The notes under the pieces: generated by a model
Told to the model about the DNA's origin: nothing
What the model saw: only the letters and a program-made list of their open reading frames with translations
The model's database searches: none
Shown here: positions 8,667 through 17,936 of the stretch, one piece after another
Layout: each line of letters starts with the position of its first letter
How positions within the stretch are numbered: position 1 is the first letter of the stretch
From: G963663365 sp963663365
GTDB taxonomy: Bacteria > Hinthialibacterota > Hinthialibacteria > Hinthialibacterales > G963663365
Length of the DNA: 64,000 bases
Reading direction: 5' to 3'
Assembly (NCBI GenBank): GCA_963663365.2
Contig: CAXXIH010000004.1
Span: 992,001-1,056,000 of the forward strand
Program-made: the position numbers and the translations under genes

Positions 8667-9107
8667 ACATTCAACCTCCAAAAAAATCGTATCTGCACGA
8701 TCTTCCAGACTCCTTGACGTTCTTCACGCTCAGCTGTCAGTTGCCCTGTGTGAAACATGCGGATCTTTTGCGAGCTTCATCTTACCTAAATGTGGATCTT
8801 TGCCATCGGATCCACAAGGCTAGATTGGCATGTGAGCTGCCGGGGATAGCCTAACAAAACTATCCTTAATTAGATCCACATTATAACCTACTGATACATA
8901 TAGTCTTATGACTTTTTTTCAGCATAGATCCAGAGGCCTACTAATTCCAACAGATATCAAATTCTTAAGATATCTAATATTCTTATAATGTTCTGATCTT
9001 GATAATCGTGGTTACAACATAACGTGCATTGAAACGATCTGGACTGTATGTAGGATGATCGCTTACTATTACGCATCAACATTTGCAGTTTGGGATGAGG
9101 CAAAGCC
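8667..9107. other. AT-rich intergenic region with DnaA-box-like sites upstream of dnaN
   Basis: A 440-bp gap without a gene. It holds three near-consensus 9-mers related to the DnaA box: TGTGGATCT (8791-8799), GGATCCACA (8808-8816) and AGATCCACA (8872-8880), followed by an AT-rich stretch from about 8880 to 9010. Position next to dnaN is typical of replication origins, but the boxes differ from TTATCCACA and dnaA itself is not in the window. It also must contain the divergent promoters for ogt and dnaN. Confidence 0.35.
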
Positions 9108-10229
9108 ATGAAGTTCACATGTTCAAATGATGTTTGGAGCCGGGGTGTCGGCGCTGTGCAGAATGCAGTGGGCAGCCCGATTTCGAATCCTATGGTCGAG
9201 AATATCTTTTTTGGAGGTTAAGGGTTCTCAAGCGTCATTTATGGCAACGAATCTGAATTTAACGATTCGTTGTGTATGTGAAGTTAGTGTTGAAGAAGAA
9301 GGACAGATTGCTTTGCCGACCAAAGTGATCGGGAGTATTGTGCGGGATCTTCCGAACGGCGATGTTGTTTTTTTCGTGTAAGGGGACATCGGTGGAGATG
9401 GTATCGGGGAAGTTTGATGCGCAGCTGATCGGGCATGCGGCAGAACAGTTTTCCTCCTTTTATGGAGGTTGAAGAGGGGATCGACCTAACAGTCGATACA
9501 GCGGATTTAAAAAAAGCTATTCGTTGGACAATCTTTGCCACAACTTCAGAAAAATCCCGGTTTGAACTTGATGGTTTGAAGTGGGTTTTGGAGAAAGAAG
9601 GAGCGAAAGTAATTGCAACGGATGGACGGCGTTTGTCTTGTGTGGGCCGGGATTGGAAATCGAGCGGTGAAATATCTTGTTTGATTCCAACGAAAACAAT
9701 GCATGAAGCGATGAATTCGCTTCCGGACGAGGGTGAAGTTGCTATTCGTGTCGGCGAGCGAAAAATGATGATGAGCTGCGGAGATATTTGTATGTCTTCG
9801 AATTTGCTTGTTGATAATTTCCCGCCCTATGACAGGATTATTCCCAAGGAAAGTCTGATTCAGGCGGTAATTCCGCGTGAGGAACTTTATGCGGCGGTAA
9901 AACGTGCTTCGAATTTGGCGAGTTTAGAAACGAATATGCTGACACTGGAACTGAAAAAGGATGCGTTGGGCATAGTAGGTGAACGTCAGGAAGTCGGCGG
10001 TTTGGGCAAAGATGAAGTGGGGATCGAATATAGCGGCGATGATTTGAAAGTCTTTTACAATCACCGCTTTTTGACTGATGTTTTGAAGGTTTTGGATAGC
10101 GAGAAAATTGTGTTGGAATTGTGGGATGCAACACGTCCCGGCGTGATTAAGCCAGTGGGCGATGAGGATTATCTCTACGTTATTATGCCTATGCGTCCGC
10201 CTGAGGAGGATGCGGAAGACGAGGCCTAA
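9108..10229 (+). pseudogene. dnaN: DNA polymerase III sliding clamp, three frameshifts
   Basis: Restoring three frames gives a full-length beta clamp of about 372 residues, starting MKFTCSNDVWSRGVGAV and ending VIMPMRPPEED, the normal clamp terminus. Recognisable segments include MATNLNLTIRCVCEV, IALPTKVIGSIVRDLPNG and VIATDGRRLS. Each break is one extra T in a T-run: 9207-9212 (six T, five needed), 9368-9374 (seven, six needed) and 9449-9452 (four, three needed). The last two thirds (from about 9453) is intact. GAGG precedes ATG 9108. dnaN is normally essential, so either the consensus is wrong here or another copy exists. It overlaps no neighbour; the glycosyltransferase starts two bases after its stop, suggesting co-transcription. 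Confidence 0.88.
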
Positions 10230-10231
10230 TC

Positions 10232-12068
10232 GTGCAACGTCAGCGGCCTTATTGGGGCAATGTTTCCGCTTTAAAGAAGAAAAATCCATCGCTTGTTAAG
10301 TTGCTTCGTGAAACACCGCGAAGCAGCGCCTTTTCTTTGAATCCTTGTGGCAGTTTCAGCGATGTGTGCTTTTACGAAGGGAAAAAAGCATACTCTCTAT
10401 CCTATGGAAGCGGGTGCGATTGCCCGGGGCAGCGTCTGGCAGCCTCTGTAAAACAAAAGATCGATCAAAACACAGATGTATTTCTTTTTTTAGGATTTCC
10501 TAATGCGGCGTTGTTGCAGCAGGTTTGGGCACACATTCAGAAAGAAAACAAAGCGGTTTTGATTATCGAACCTTCGTTGGAGCTGCTGGCGGCGCAGTTG
10601 GAAGTCGCAGGATTTACGGGAACCGCTAAAATCGGAGAAAGTACTTTTGGCATGTGGGGAGAATTGGCAGGCCGAAGTTGAGAATGCGGTTCATGAAAAT
10701 AATTTGGGAGCAGCACGGCGTCTCAACACACAAGTAGGTTATGTAACCGAAGCGGAAGAGCTGCAGAAAAAGATCGAAAGCATCCTTCGGATTCCGCATG
10801 CGATCCTGAAACAAAATCAAGCAGCTTATCAGCAGGAATTACATCGTTTGGGTTGGTGGGCGAAGGAGCCCCAGTACCGGCCCGGACAGCGTCTGTGGGC
10901 GCATATGGATATCCGCAAGCATGCACGGTTTTCGCTGATTCAGTATCACTTGGTTCGTAATCTTCTTTATGGTCTGCGGCAAAGGGGCTGGGATGTTCGT
11001 TTCAATGTGATGCGTGACGATCATTATTATCCATGGTACTACCGGCTTGTGGACATGAACCAGTTTTGTCCCGATGCGGTTTTGCTTTTTAACGAGGGGG
11101 CCTGTTTTGAAACGGCATTGGGAAAACAGGTTTGTGCCGAACTGCCTGTGCCCAAAGCTACTTGGTGGACCGATAACCCCGTTTATTGCCGGCATTTCTT
11201 TATACGTCACGGAATCCCGGAAGGGGAATTTCATACGGCCGCAGACCGGGCCTGGGTGGATTTTTTGGGTGCTATGGGGGCCAAAAGTCCGGCATTTCTT
11301 CCGGGAGCGTGTACCTATCAGAGGTTTGGGAGGCGTTCGAGCGAGCTAAAATGCCAGATCAGCTTTGTGGGGCAGGTGCGTAACCACAAACCGTTTTTGG
11401 AGGCGCTGCCCCAAGAATGGCGGGACTACGCGGAGCGGGTGGTGGAGATGAAATTGCGCGAGCGTTTCCGGCCGTTCGAAGAGGTTATGGACGCTACGGA
11501 ACCGCCCCGGCATAACCTGGGTGAAGACCGTCTGGACGAAATCCGTCAAAAGCTACTGTGGGAAGCCAATACGCGATTTCGTGTTGCGGCCATCCAGGCG
11601 CTTCGCGGGTTGGATTTACGTCTATACGGCAACGAGCAGTGGTTGGACTTTCTTCAGGATGAGGGGCTTCGGACCGGTTTTCGGGGGCTTATCCCCTATA
11701 GCCGCCTTCCGCATTTGTACCGTAACAGCCTGGTGTCGCTAAATATTCATAGTCTCCAATCGACAACTTGTTTGAATGTGCGTGACTTCGATGTGCCTAT
11801 GGCGGGGGGCTTTTTGGTCAGCGATCTTTTGCCGGAAAGCGAAAATCTTTTTGAGTTGGGATTCATCGAGGATTTGGAAGCGGGGCAGCCCCGGGAGCTG
11901 ATCTGTTACCGGGACTCAGAGGAGCTACGGCGGATTGTGGCTTTTGTCGCCGAACACGAGGAAATCCGTCAGGCCTGCATGGCGAAGGCCCGCGCCCGGA
12001 TTGCCAAAGAGCATACCTACGATCACCGGGCCGATTTTCTTTCAGGGTATATCCAAAAGCGTCTGTAG
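10232..12068 (+). pseudogene. CgeB-like glycosyltransferase, one frameshift
   Basis: Two adjoining frames (10232-10681 and about 10649-12068) join into one protein of about 611 residues if one T is removed from the T-run at 10645-10648. The N-terminal part is unrecognised. The C-terminal part has the GT-B, CgeB-like (spore maturation protein) pattern: ISFVGQVRNHK, LRLYGNEQW, FRGLIPYSRLPHLYRNS, and LNVRDFDVPMAGGFLVSD with the usual terminal ELICYRDSEEL. Such enzymes transfer sugars to surface or motility structures. Start is GTG 10232 with GAGG seven bases upstream inside the end of dnaN. The break is of the same kind as the three in dnaN, so it may be a consensus error rather than a dead gene. 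Confidence 0.75.
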
Positions 12069-12097
12069 AGTGTCGCCCTCCGAATTAATTCGGCCCC

Positions 12098-12132
12098 AAA
12101 AAAACGGGGGGTCTCTTCTTGCGAAGAGACCC
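12098..12132. terminator. Hairpin with adjacent A-run, possible terminator
   Basis: GGGTCTCTTC (12109-12118) pairs perfectly with GAAGAGACCC (12123-12132) around TTGC. The A7 run at 12098-12104 gives a U-tract only when read on the minus strand. It lies 30 bases after the glycosyltransferase stop, so it may still end that transcript without a canonical U-tract, or stop antisense transcription. Confidence 0.5.
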
Positions 12133-12540
12133 AAGAGGGTGTGGGGATGATGTGGTGTGGATCGATATGATCCTTACTTCTGATAGATATGTTATCAAGT
12201 GAAATAAGGTTTGTCAACAAAAAACAGTGCTTTTTTGTAAAAATTATGCATAAAATTTGGCTGAGAAGAATTTTCCCATGAGATTGCGGTAATGGGTGTG
12301 TTTTGCCCAATAACTATAAGTAACTCATATATAATGGTTTATAAATTTTACACGGTGACTATTCCAGTATGGGTTAAGATTTTTACTACAGGTAATATGA
12401 TCTATTTCGTTACACCGGGAAAATGGAAAATTCTATGACATGAATTGTCAAATCTACGATAAATTTGGAATTTCTTGGAAAGTGGAAGAGAAGATGGTCA
12501 ACCCGAAGTAGAGTCCGGTCAGATGTTTTGAGGAGTGCTA
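12133..12540. other. AT-rich intergenic stretch without a gene
   Basis: About 400 bases, markedly AT-rich, with no convincing open frame, no mosaic-repeat modules and no clear hairpin. It separates the dnaN operon from a toxin-antitoxin region. It probably contains the promoter of the small frame at 12541. Confidence 0.4.
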
Positions 12541-12639
12541 ATGCCTTTTATGGAAGCACTTATGGCGGCGGTGATAACGGTTAACCATCTTTTAGATGTG
12601 TACAACTCCGCAATGTGGGTAGAACGGCACAGAAACTAA
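12541..12639 (+). CDS. Candidate 32-residue small protein
   Basis: ATG at 12541 is preceded by GAGGAG with a five-base spacer, a much better ribosome-binding site than most in the window. The frame reads MPFMEALMAAVITVNHLL... and ends at TAA 12637-12639. The first 20 residues could form an amphipathic or membrane-associating helix. It lies just upstream of the HigBA-like promoter. No family is recognised; it may be chance, but the ribosome-binding site makes it worth recording. Confidence 0.35.
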   Translation: MPFMEALMAAVITVNHLLDVYNSAMWVERHRN

Positions 12640-12642
12640 TTC

Positions 12643-12671
12643 TTGGCGATATTACATATAAGTCATATACT
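12643..12671 (+). promoter_or_regulatory. Sigma-70-like promoter of the toxin-antitoxin genes
   Basis: TTGGCG (12643-12648), a 17-base spacer and TATACT (12666-12671). Transcription would start about six bases downstream, which coincides with the second ATG of the toxin at 12678, so the transcript could be leaderless. There is no ribosome-binding site upstream of the toxin ATG, consistent with that idea. Confidence 0.45.
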
Positions 12672-13044
12672 ATGGTTATGACGAAGTGGGAAGTTATTCT
12701 GGATCCGGATTTTGAAACCTGGCTGTTGGCCTTGGATTCAGCGGTACGAATCGAGATTACGGCATACGCGAAACAATTGGAGGATGGTGGCCCGAATCTA
12801 GGCCGGCCTTACCGTCGATACGGTTTCTGGGTCGCAGTTTCCTAACATGAAGGAACTGCGAATCCAATATAAAGGGGATCCCTGGCGAGTGTTATTTGCC
12901 TTTGACCCGTCACGAAGGGCCATTCTATTGGTAGGCGGGAATAAAGGCGGGGATGCGCGATGGTACGATATGAATGTGCCTATTGCGGACCAACGCTTCC
13001 AACGGCACCTTGAAGGGATAGAAAAAGATGGCCAACAAACTTGA
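12672..13044 (+). pseudogene. HigB-like (Gp49/DUF891) toxin, frameshifted
   Basis: Two frames combine to a RelE/HigB-like toxin of about 124 residues: WEVILDPDFETWLLALD and the C-terminal part MKELRIQYKGDPWRVLFAFD ... DARWYDMNVPIAD. The family linker LGRPY-VDTVSGSQFPNMKEL is recovered when one C of the pair at 12812-12813 is removed, so one inserted base breaks the gene. These toxins cut mRNA on the ribosome. The antitoxin starts 17 bases before the toxin stop, the usual toxin-first higBA order. Either a real toxin-inactivating mutation or a consensus error; four other single-base breaks lie within 3.6 kb upstream. Confidence 0.75.
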
Positions 13045-13384
13045 TGATCTAATTGCCAAACTTCCTCCTGAAGAACAGTCGGCCATTGCAGCCCGTTCGG
13101 AAGAATTACGCCTGGAACGTATGAGCCTGGCCGAACTGCGCAAACGGCTGGAAGTTCCCCAAAACAAGGTGGCCGGCAAGTTAAACATCCAACAAACGGC
13201 GGTTTCCCGGATGGAAAACCGAGCCAATCTGCGTCTGGGAACCTTGGCCGCCTATATCGAAAGCCTGGGCGGCCGCTTGGAAGTCATCGCCACATTTGCG
13301 GACCGTCCCAGCGTGTTAATTACAGACTTAGCCAACCAATCCGGCGACAACGCCTTCGAGGCAGAAGATTTGGCGAAGTCGTAA
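13028..13384 (+). CDS. HigA-like Xre-family antitoxin
   Basis: A 118-residue protein with a helix-turn-helix: LRKRLEVPQNKVAGKLNIQQTAVSR then MENRANLRLGTLAAYIESLGG, the typical HTH_XRE pattern of HigA antitoxins that follow Gp49-like toxins. It would bind and neutralise the toxin and repress the shared promoter at 12643. It overlaps the toxin 3' end by 17 bases. The gene is intact while its toxin is frameshifted. Confidence 0.85.
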   Translation: MANKLDDLIAKLPPEEQSAIAARSEELRLERMSLAELRKRLEVPQNKVAGKLNIQQTAVSRMENRANLRLGTLAAYIESLGGRLEVIATFADRPSVLITDLANQSGDNAFEAEDLAKS

Positions 13385-13951
13385 GCAGTCATCGGCGTAG
13401 GCATTAAAAGTAAAAAGAGATAGATAAACCGCCCAAGCCGACCGTCCCGGCACCCGAAATCCTTAAGATCGAGGATAATTGGGAGTGTATGCGGTTGGCC
13501 GAGATTAACGGCTACAACCTGACGGCAATGGATTTGGCGGATTTGATAACATTGATTGCGCAGGATTAGGGGTGTCAATCGTTCTTGGTGGAATTACTCA
13601 CAAATGTGCAGTGGTTTTTGGAACGGCGGAAGCCCCTGCTACGGCTTGCTGGAGCGAGATATGAGGTGGTTGATATCCTCAAGATATCCCCAACAGTGCA
13701 AACGTAAAAATACGGAATTCGGCATGTGTAGCTGTGGCGACAGAAGCCCTGATCGGTTTTAAAGGCATGTTCCGGGTTCATGGATACGATTGTACTATGT
13801 GGTTTGCGAAGGATTTGGATTTGTGTTTTAAGAGTCCGGATGGATTTTGAGTCGATGCCGCTTGAAATGTTGAATCCGGTGCACCAAGATGCAAAATGGC
13901 TTTGGGGAGCGGCCGGTTTGAGGATCAAGTGTGTTTTCATGGAGATGAAAA
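13385..13951. other. Region with degenerate or short coding fragments only
   Basis: No complete gene is seen. An open stretch ending at 13569 reads ...APEILKIEDNWECMRLAEINGYN..., which looks protein-like but has no start. Two more protein-like stretches follow in other frames (about 13589-13708, with LLTNVQWFLERRKPLL, and 13734-13851). They may be remnants of one or more decayed genes, or a gene hit by the same single-base errors as its left neighbours. I do not recognise the family. Confidence 0.35.
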
Positions 13952-14533
13952 ATGGCTGCGAAAAAGATTTTGATGCTGGTTGGCGATTATGTGGAAGATT
14001 ATGAAGTGATGGTTCCTTTTCAGGCGCTGTTAATGGTGGGTCATGAGGTCCATGCGGTGTGTCCCGGCAAGAAGGCCGGGGATTCGGTTTGCACCGCCGT
14101 CCACGATTTTGAGGGAGCCCAGACCTATAGCGAAAAGCCCGGGCATAATTTCGCGCTCAATGCCTCATTTGATGAGATTCAGCCATCCGATTACGACGCC
14201 TTGGTCTTGCCGGGCGGGCGCGCGCCGGAATACCTGCGTCTGAACGGGGCGGTTTTGGAATTGGTCCGTCATTTTGCGGAAGCGAAGAAACCGATCGCAG
14301 CGATTTGTCATGGATTGCAGATTTTATCCGCGGCCGGGATTTTGAAAGGCCGTACCTGCACGGCGTATCCCGCCGTGGGCCCGGAAGTCAATGCCGCCGG
14401 TGGAAGCTATACGGAGACGCCCATCGACGGGGCGTGCGTGGATGGGAATATCATCAGCGCCCCGGCCTGGCCCGCGCATCCGGCCTGGTTACGTAAATTT
14501 TTGGAAGTATTGGGGACGAAGATTGAGCTGTAA
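13952..14533 (+). CDS. DJ-1/PfpI family protein
   Basis: A 193-residue single-domain protein. KKILMLVGDYVEDYEV is the first strand and nucleophile-elbow approach, YDALVLPGGRAPEYLR carries the conserved Gly-rich turn, and AAICHGLQILSAAG contains the reactive Cys and neighbouring His. It belongs with the YhbO/PfpI branch, linked to protein or DNA deglycation and stress; the exact activity cannot be assigned. GGAGATG lies just upstream of the ATG. It is flanked by decayed sequence and a long mosaic repeat. Confidence 0.9.
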   Translation: MAAKKILMLVGDYVEDYEVMVPFQALLMVGHEVHAVCPGKKAGDSVCTAVHDFEGAQTYSEKPGHNFALNASFDEIQPSDYDALVLPGGRAPEYLRLNGAVLELVRHFAEAKKPIAAICHGLQILSAAGILKGRTCTAYPAVGPEVNAAGGSYTETPIDGACVDGNIISAPAWPAHPAWLRKFLEVLGTKIEL

Positions 14534-14950
14534 GCCACGAAAGGACATGAATGGCACGAATCCTTTGCAGAGTTTGTGGGTAGCGGGGGAGTTTGTGCGA
14601 TAGGAGAAATCAGCTACCGCCTCTTGCGCCTTACGGCGCGCAGATAAAAAATTTATCTGGGCCACCCACAGAGATACATTTATAGCTTATAATAAGAAGC
14701 GGCTCATTCCGCCCTGGCGGAATTCGCTCCCCGCGGCGTGACCGCCGTGGATCCCGCCGAGGCGGGACCTACCGGCCCACGCCCGGGTACCCCGGTAGGC
14801 AAGAAGGCTACCGCCTCACGATTTCGGGGCGTATTTATTAGATATTCCTGATCAGCACCCTGCAAACCAGATTCCAAGTGGAATTATATAAAGGGGCACC
14901 CTGCGGGGCGAAATTTGTGTTTCCTTAACCATTTATAAGGCGCAGTTTGT
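14534..14950. repeat. Mosaic intergenic repeat tract 2
   Basis: Modules in order: CACGAAAGGACATGAATGGCACGAA, the GATAGCGGGGGAG-type spacer, paired hairpins GCGCC-TTAC-GGCGC (14626-14639) and CAGATAAA/TTTATCTG (14641-14659) followed by GGGCCACCC, the palindromic TCCGCC-CTGGCGGA stretch, GATCCCGCCGAGGCGGGA, the GGTACCCCGGTAGGC...GCTACCG hairpin, CACGATTTCGGGG and CAGCACCCTGC. Nothing here looks coding. Confidence 0.85.
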
Positions 14951-14960
14951 GAAAGATGTT

Positions 14961-16244
14961 TTATGCGGCGATGGCCCGGTTGAGGGCTTGGGCTAAACGT
15001 TGGCAGCCGGTGCGCAACAACTCCTCCGAGATCATGCCATAAGAAATCCGCAGACTGGATACGGCACGCGACTCGGGCCGGTCCGGCGAATAACAGAGAC
15101 ATCCGGGCACATAAAGGACTTTCTCTTGGAGCGCGCGCGCAAAAACCTGCCCCTGCGGGCCGGTGTCGAATTCCTGGGGCAACGTAATCCAGGTATAAAG
15201 CCCGCCGGTGGGATGCAACCAGGTTGTCGATGCCGGAAATGTGCGTTCCAAAATGTCCACAACGATATCGCGTTTGCGTGTGTAGATACCGAGCAGCTCT
15301 TCTGTATGCCGGTCGAATTCCCCGGAACGCAACATGCCTTTGAGAACCTGTTGGCAGAAATTGGATGTGCCGAAATCATGATTGCCTTTTAGGTCGACGA
15401 GCTTCTCGATGATCGCCTTAGGACCCAGCCCGAAACCCAGCCGCAATCCGGGTGACAATGATTTGGAGAAGGATTCGGTGTAGAGCACATAATCGTTTTC
15501 AACATCACCGGCTTTGATGGGGGGCAACTCGCCATGTTCAAAACAGAGGCGGCGGTAGGCGGCATCCTCAACAAGAAGGATCGAAGCACCGCGTTCGCGG
15601 TAACGGCGGACTATGTCTAAAAGCGTCTTACGCCGTTCGAGGGTGAGTGTCACGCCTAACGGATTGGTGGCATAAGACATGACATAAAGCATCTTGACGC
15701 GTTGCAACGAGCCTTCGGCCTCTATCCGTTCCAAACAGGCTTCAACCTGTTCGGGGATCATGCCGTGTTGGTCGGTGTCGATGCCGATGGTTCGCGCGCC
15801 GCGCGCGGCCAGAGCGCCCAAATAGACGAAATAGGTCGGCGCTTCGACCAGGACGATATCTCCTTCATCCAAAAGAGCCTCACCGGCCAGATAAAGGACC
15901 TGTTGCGATCCGGAACCTAAAATCAAATGACCGGGATCGACCTCGGCCCCGGGGTGCAAGACACCTTCACTACGCATCCGCTCCAACAGCAAGGTACGTA
16001 ATTCCAAATCGCCGCTGGTGGTTCCATATTGAAGCGCCGCTTCTCCCATACCCTCAGTGGTGAAGATGCGTTCGAGCTCTTTTGATACGACCGCACCGGG
16101 CAGAGATTCTTGATCGACAAAGCCCGCAGCGAGGGATATCACCTCGGAATCTTCAAGCGCCTTGGCCATAAGCCAGCTGATCTCAGGCGGGGTGACGCGC
16201 CCGGCCGCCGCAGAAAACCGTAAAGTCCAATCGTGTTTCATCAT
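14961..16244 (-). CDS. PLP-dependent aminotransferase (MocR/LysN-like class I)
   Basis: A 427-residue fold-type I aminotransferase without a DNA-binding domain. Landmarks are LQYGTTSGDLELR, ILGSGSQQVLYLAGEALLDEGD, MSYATNPLGVTLT, VEDAAYRRLCFEHGE and YTESFSKSLSPGLRLGFG with the PLP Lys. The C-terminal Arg of SSLRISYG binds the substrate carboxylate. Relatives include 2-aminoadipate and aromatic or branched-chain aminotransferases; the substrate cannot be fixed. The start has tandem ATGs (16244 and 16241) and only a weak ribosome-binding site. Mosaic repeats flank it on both sides. Confidence 0.9.
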   Translation of the reverse strand: MMKHDWTLRFSAAAGRVTPPEISWLMAKALEDSEVISLAAGFVDQESLPGAVVSKELERIFTTEGMGEAALQYGTTSGDLELRTLLLERMRSEGVLHPGAEVDPGHLILGSGSQQVLYLAGEALLDEGDIVLVEAPTYFVYLGALAARGARTIGIDTDQHGMIPEQVEACLERIEAEGSLQRVKMLYVMSYATNPLGVTLTLERRKTLLDIVRRYRERGASILLVEDAAYRRLCFEHGELPPIKAGDVENDYVLYTESFSKSLSPGLRLGFGLGPKAIIEKLVDLKGNHDFGTSNFCQQVLKGMLRSGEFDRHTEELLGIYTRKRDIVVDILERTFPASTTWLHPTGGLYTWITLPQEFDTGPQGQVFARALQEKVLYVPGCLCYSPDRPESRAVSSLRISYGMISEELLRTGCQRLAQALNRAIAA

Positions 16245-16289
16245 TGATCAATCCAATAATCAATCATCATTTGAAACGTGACATAGGAA

Positions 16290-17170
16290 TAGATTGAAAT
16301 CAATGAAGCCAGCGGCACCTGTGGCCAGGCCGGACATGAAGCCTGTCGGCCCACGATTTCGGGGTGTGTTTATTAGATATTCCTAATCAGCACCCTGCAT
16401 GCCGCTGTTGGCGGCGTGATAGGAGAGAGTAGAAAGGTGAAAGTAGAGCCCGTGGCCAGGCAGGATCCCGCCATGGCGGGACCTAACGGCCCACGCCCGG
16501 GTACCCCGGTGGGCAAGACGCCTAACGGCACACGATTTCAGGGTGTATTTAAAAGGAGCTGCCAGGTCAGCACCCTGCGCGCCGCCGTTGGCGGCGAGAA
16601 AGGAGAGAGTAGAGAGGAGAAAGTGGAATCACGAAAACACGAAAGGGGCGTGAAGGGCACGAAAACTTTGCAGAGATGGGTGGATAGCGGGGGAGGTTTT
16701 CAAATGTTGTTTCATCTCTGCGGCCCCTACAGGGCCGGATTTTTTAGGTTCTTAACCCCAGGCGGCGCTACGCTTGCCTGAGGCTTCAATCTCTTGCCCC
16801 TTTGGGGCATGGTGTGGGTGTTTGAGGGAGTTGGTGGATAGAGAGATACGTATGTATGTATTGCATGCAGCGGCTCATGAGGACATTCGCCCTCCCGCGC
16901 CCGGGTACCCCGGTAGGCAAGAAGGCTAACGCCTCACGATTTCGGGGTGGGTGCGTAGGATTTAGTTGGTCAGCACCCTGCATGAGCGATACGGAAATTT
17001 TTCTTGCGCGCTTACAGCGCTTGAGATTTTTGAGGACGGTTACCCCGGGCGGCGTTTGTCCGCCTCCGGCGTCCAAACTTTGCCCGGGGTTCCTATCAAG
17101 GCGGAAGGGTGGTTTGGGCGTTTTTTAACATTACGCTTGGACGGCCGCCTTTGAGGCTTTATTTTCTCGT
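16290..17170. repeat. Mosaic intergenic repeat tract 3 (left part)
   Basis: A dense array of repeat modules: two GGTACCCC...CACGATTTCAGGG units, CGCCGTTGGCGGCG hairpins followed by GAGAAAGGAGAGAGT, CACGAAAACACGAAAG, and long-armed stems CAGGC...GCCTG (16759-16780) and CCCCGGGC...GCCCGGGG (17043-17089). Several short open frames occur but all read through repeat modules, so I do not count them as genes. Confidence 0.85.
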
Positions 17171-17936
17171 CGCACCTACGGTGCTTGGTGTATGTGTTTG
17201 AGGGAGATGGTGGATAACAGAAAAGTTTTTATGGTAGGTACAGCCTTTTAAAATGAACCACGAAAACACGAAAGGTCGCGGCCATCGCCCTAACAACCGC
17301 GCCCGGCATGAATGGCACGAAAACTTTGCAGAGATGGGTGGATAGCGGGGGAGGTTTTGGTGTGGAAAAAGCATGGTTCCGCCTCTTGTGCTAACGCACC
17401 CAGACAAGCGAGTTGTCTGGGCCACCCTCGCGACGGTAAAATGTTGACGCCGTTTGCGGCGAGAAAGGAGAAGGTCGACAGTCGAAAGGAGAGAGGGGAA
17501 AGTAGAATCACGAAAACGCGCTGGAGTACGGTGGAGGGCCGCTTCGGTGTTTGTGTGAATGCATAACTAAGGTGAGAATCAATTGTGACCTACGGTGCTT
17601 GGTGTATGTGTTTGAGGGAGCATGGTGGATAACAGAAAAGTTTTTATGGTAGGTACAGCCTTTTAAAATGAACCACGAAAACACGAAAGCGGCATGAATG
17701 GCACGAAAACTTTGCAGAGATGGGTGGATAGCGGGGGAGGTTTTGGTGTGGAAAAAGCATGGTTCCGCCTCTTGTGCTAACGCACCCAGACAAGCGAGTT
17801 GTCTGGGCCACCCTCGCCGCCGTTTGCGGCGAGAAAGGAGAAGGTCGACAGTCGAAAGGAGAGAGGGGAAAGTAGAATCACGAAAACGCGCTTACGGTGG
17901 AGGGCCGCTTCGGTGTTTGTGTGAATGAGAATCAAG
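17171..17936. repeat. Tandem duplication of a ~350-400 bp repeat block
   Basis: Two direct copies, about 17171-17581 and 17586-17936. Both run from CCTACGGTGCTTGGTGTATG through GTTTTTATGGTAGGTACAGC, CACGAAAACACGAAA, the CCCAGACAA/TTGTCTGGG hairpin, GGTCGACAGTCGAAAGGAG and GCCGCTTCGGTGTTTGTGTG to TGAGAATCAA. Copy 1 carries extra short inserts (about 29, 17, 4 and 12 bases) missing from copy 2. The right end of copy 2 is coding for the oligopeptidase tail. Confidence 0.88.

Noticed and set aside
17312..17928. Two nearly identical open frames (starting MARKLCRDGW) in the tandem repeat block
   Set aside because: They are read through duplicated non-coding repeat modules. A related frame in tract 7 differs by frameshifting inserts, with no sign of protein-level conservation.
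16290..17936. CRISPR-like array
   Set aside because: Repeats are not regularly spaced, vary in length and order, there are no unique spacers of constant size and no cas genes in the window.
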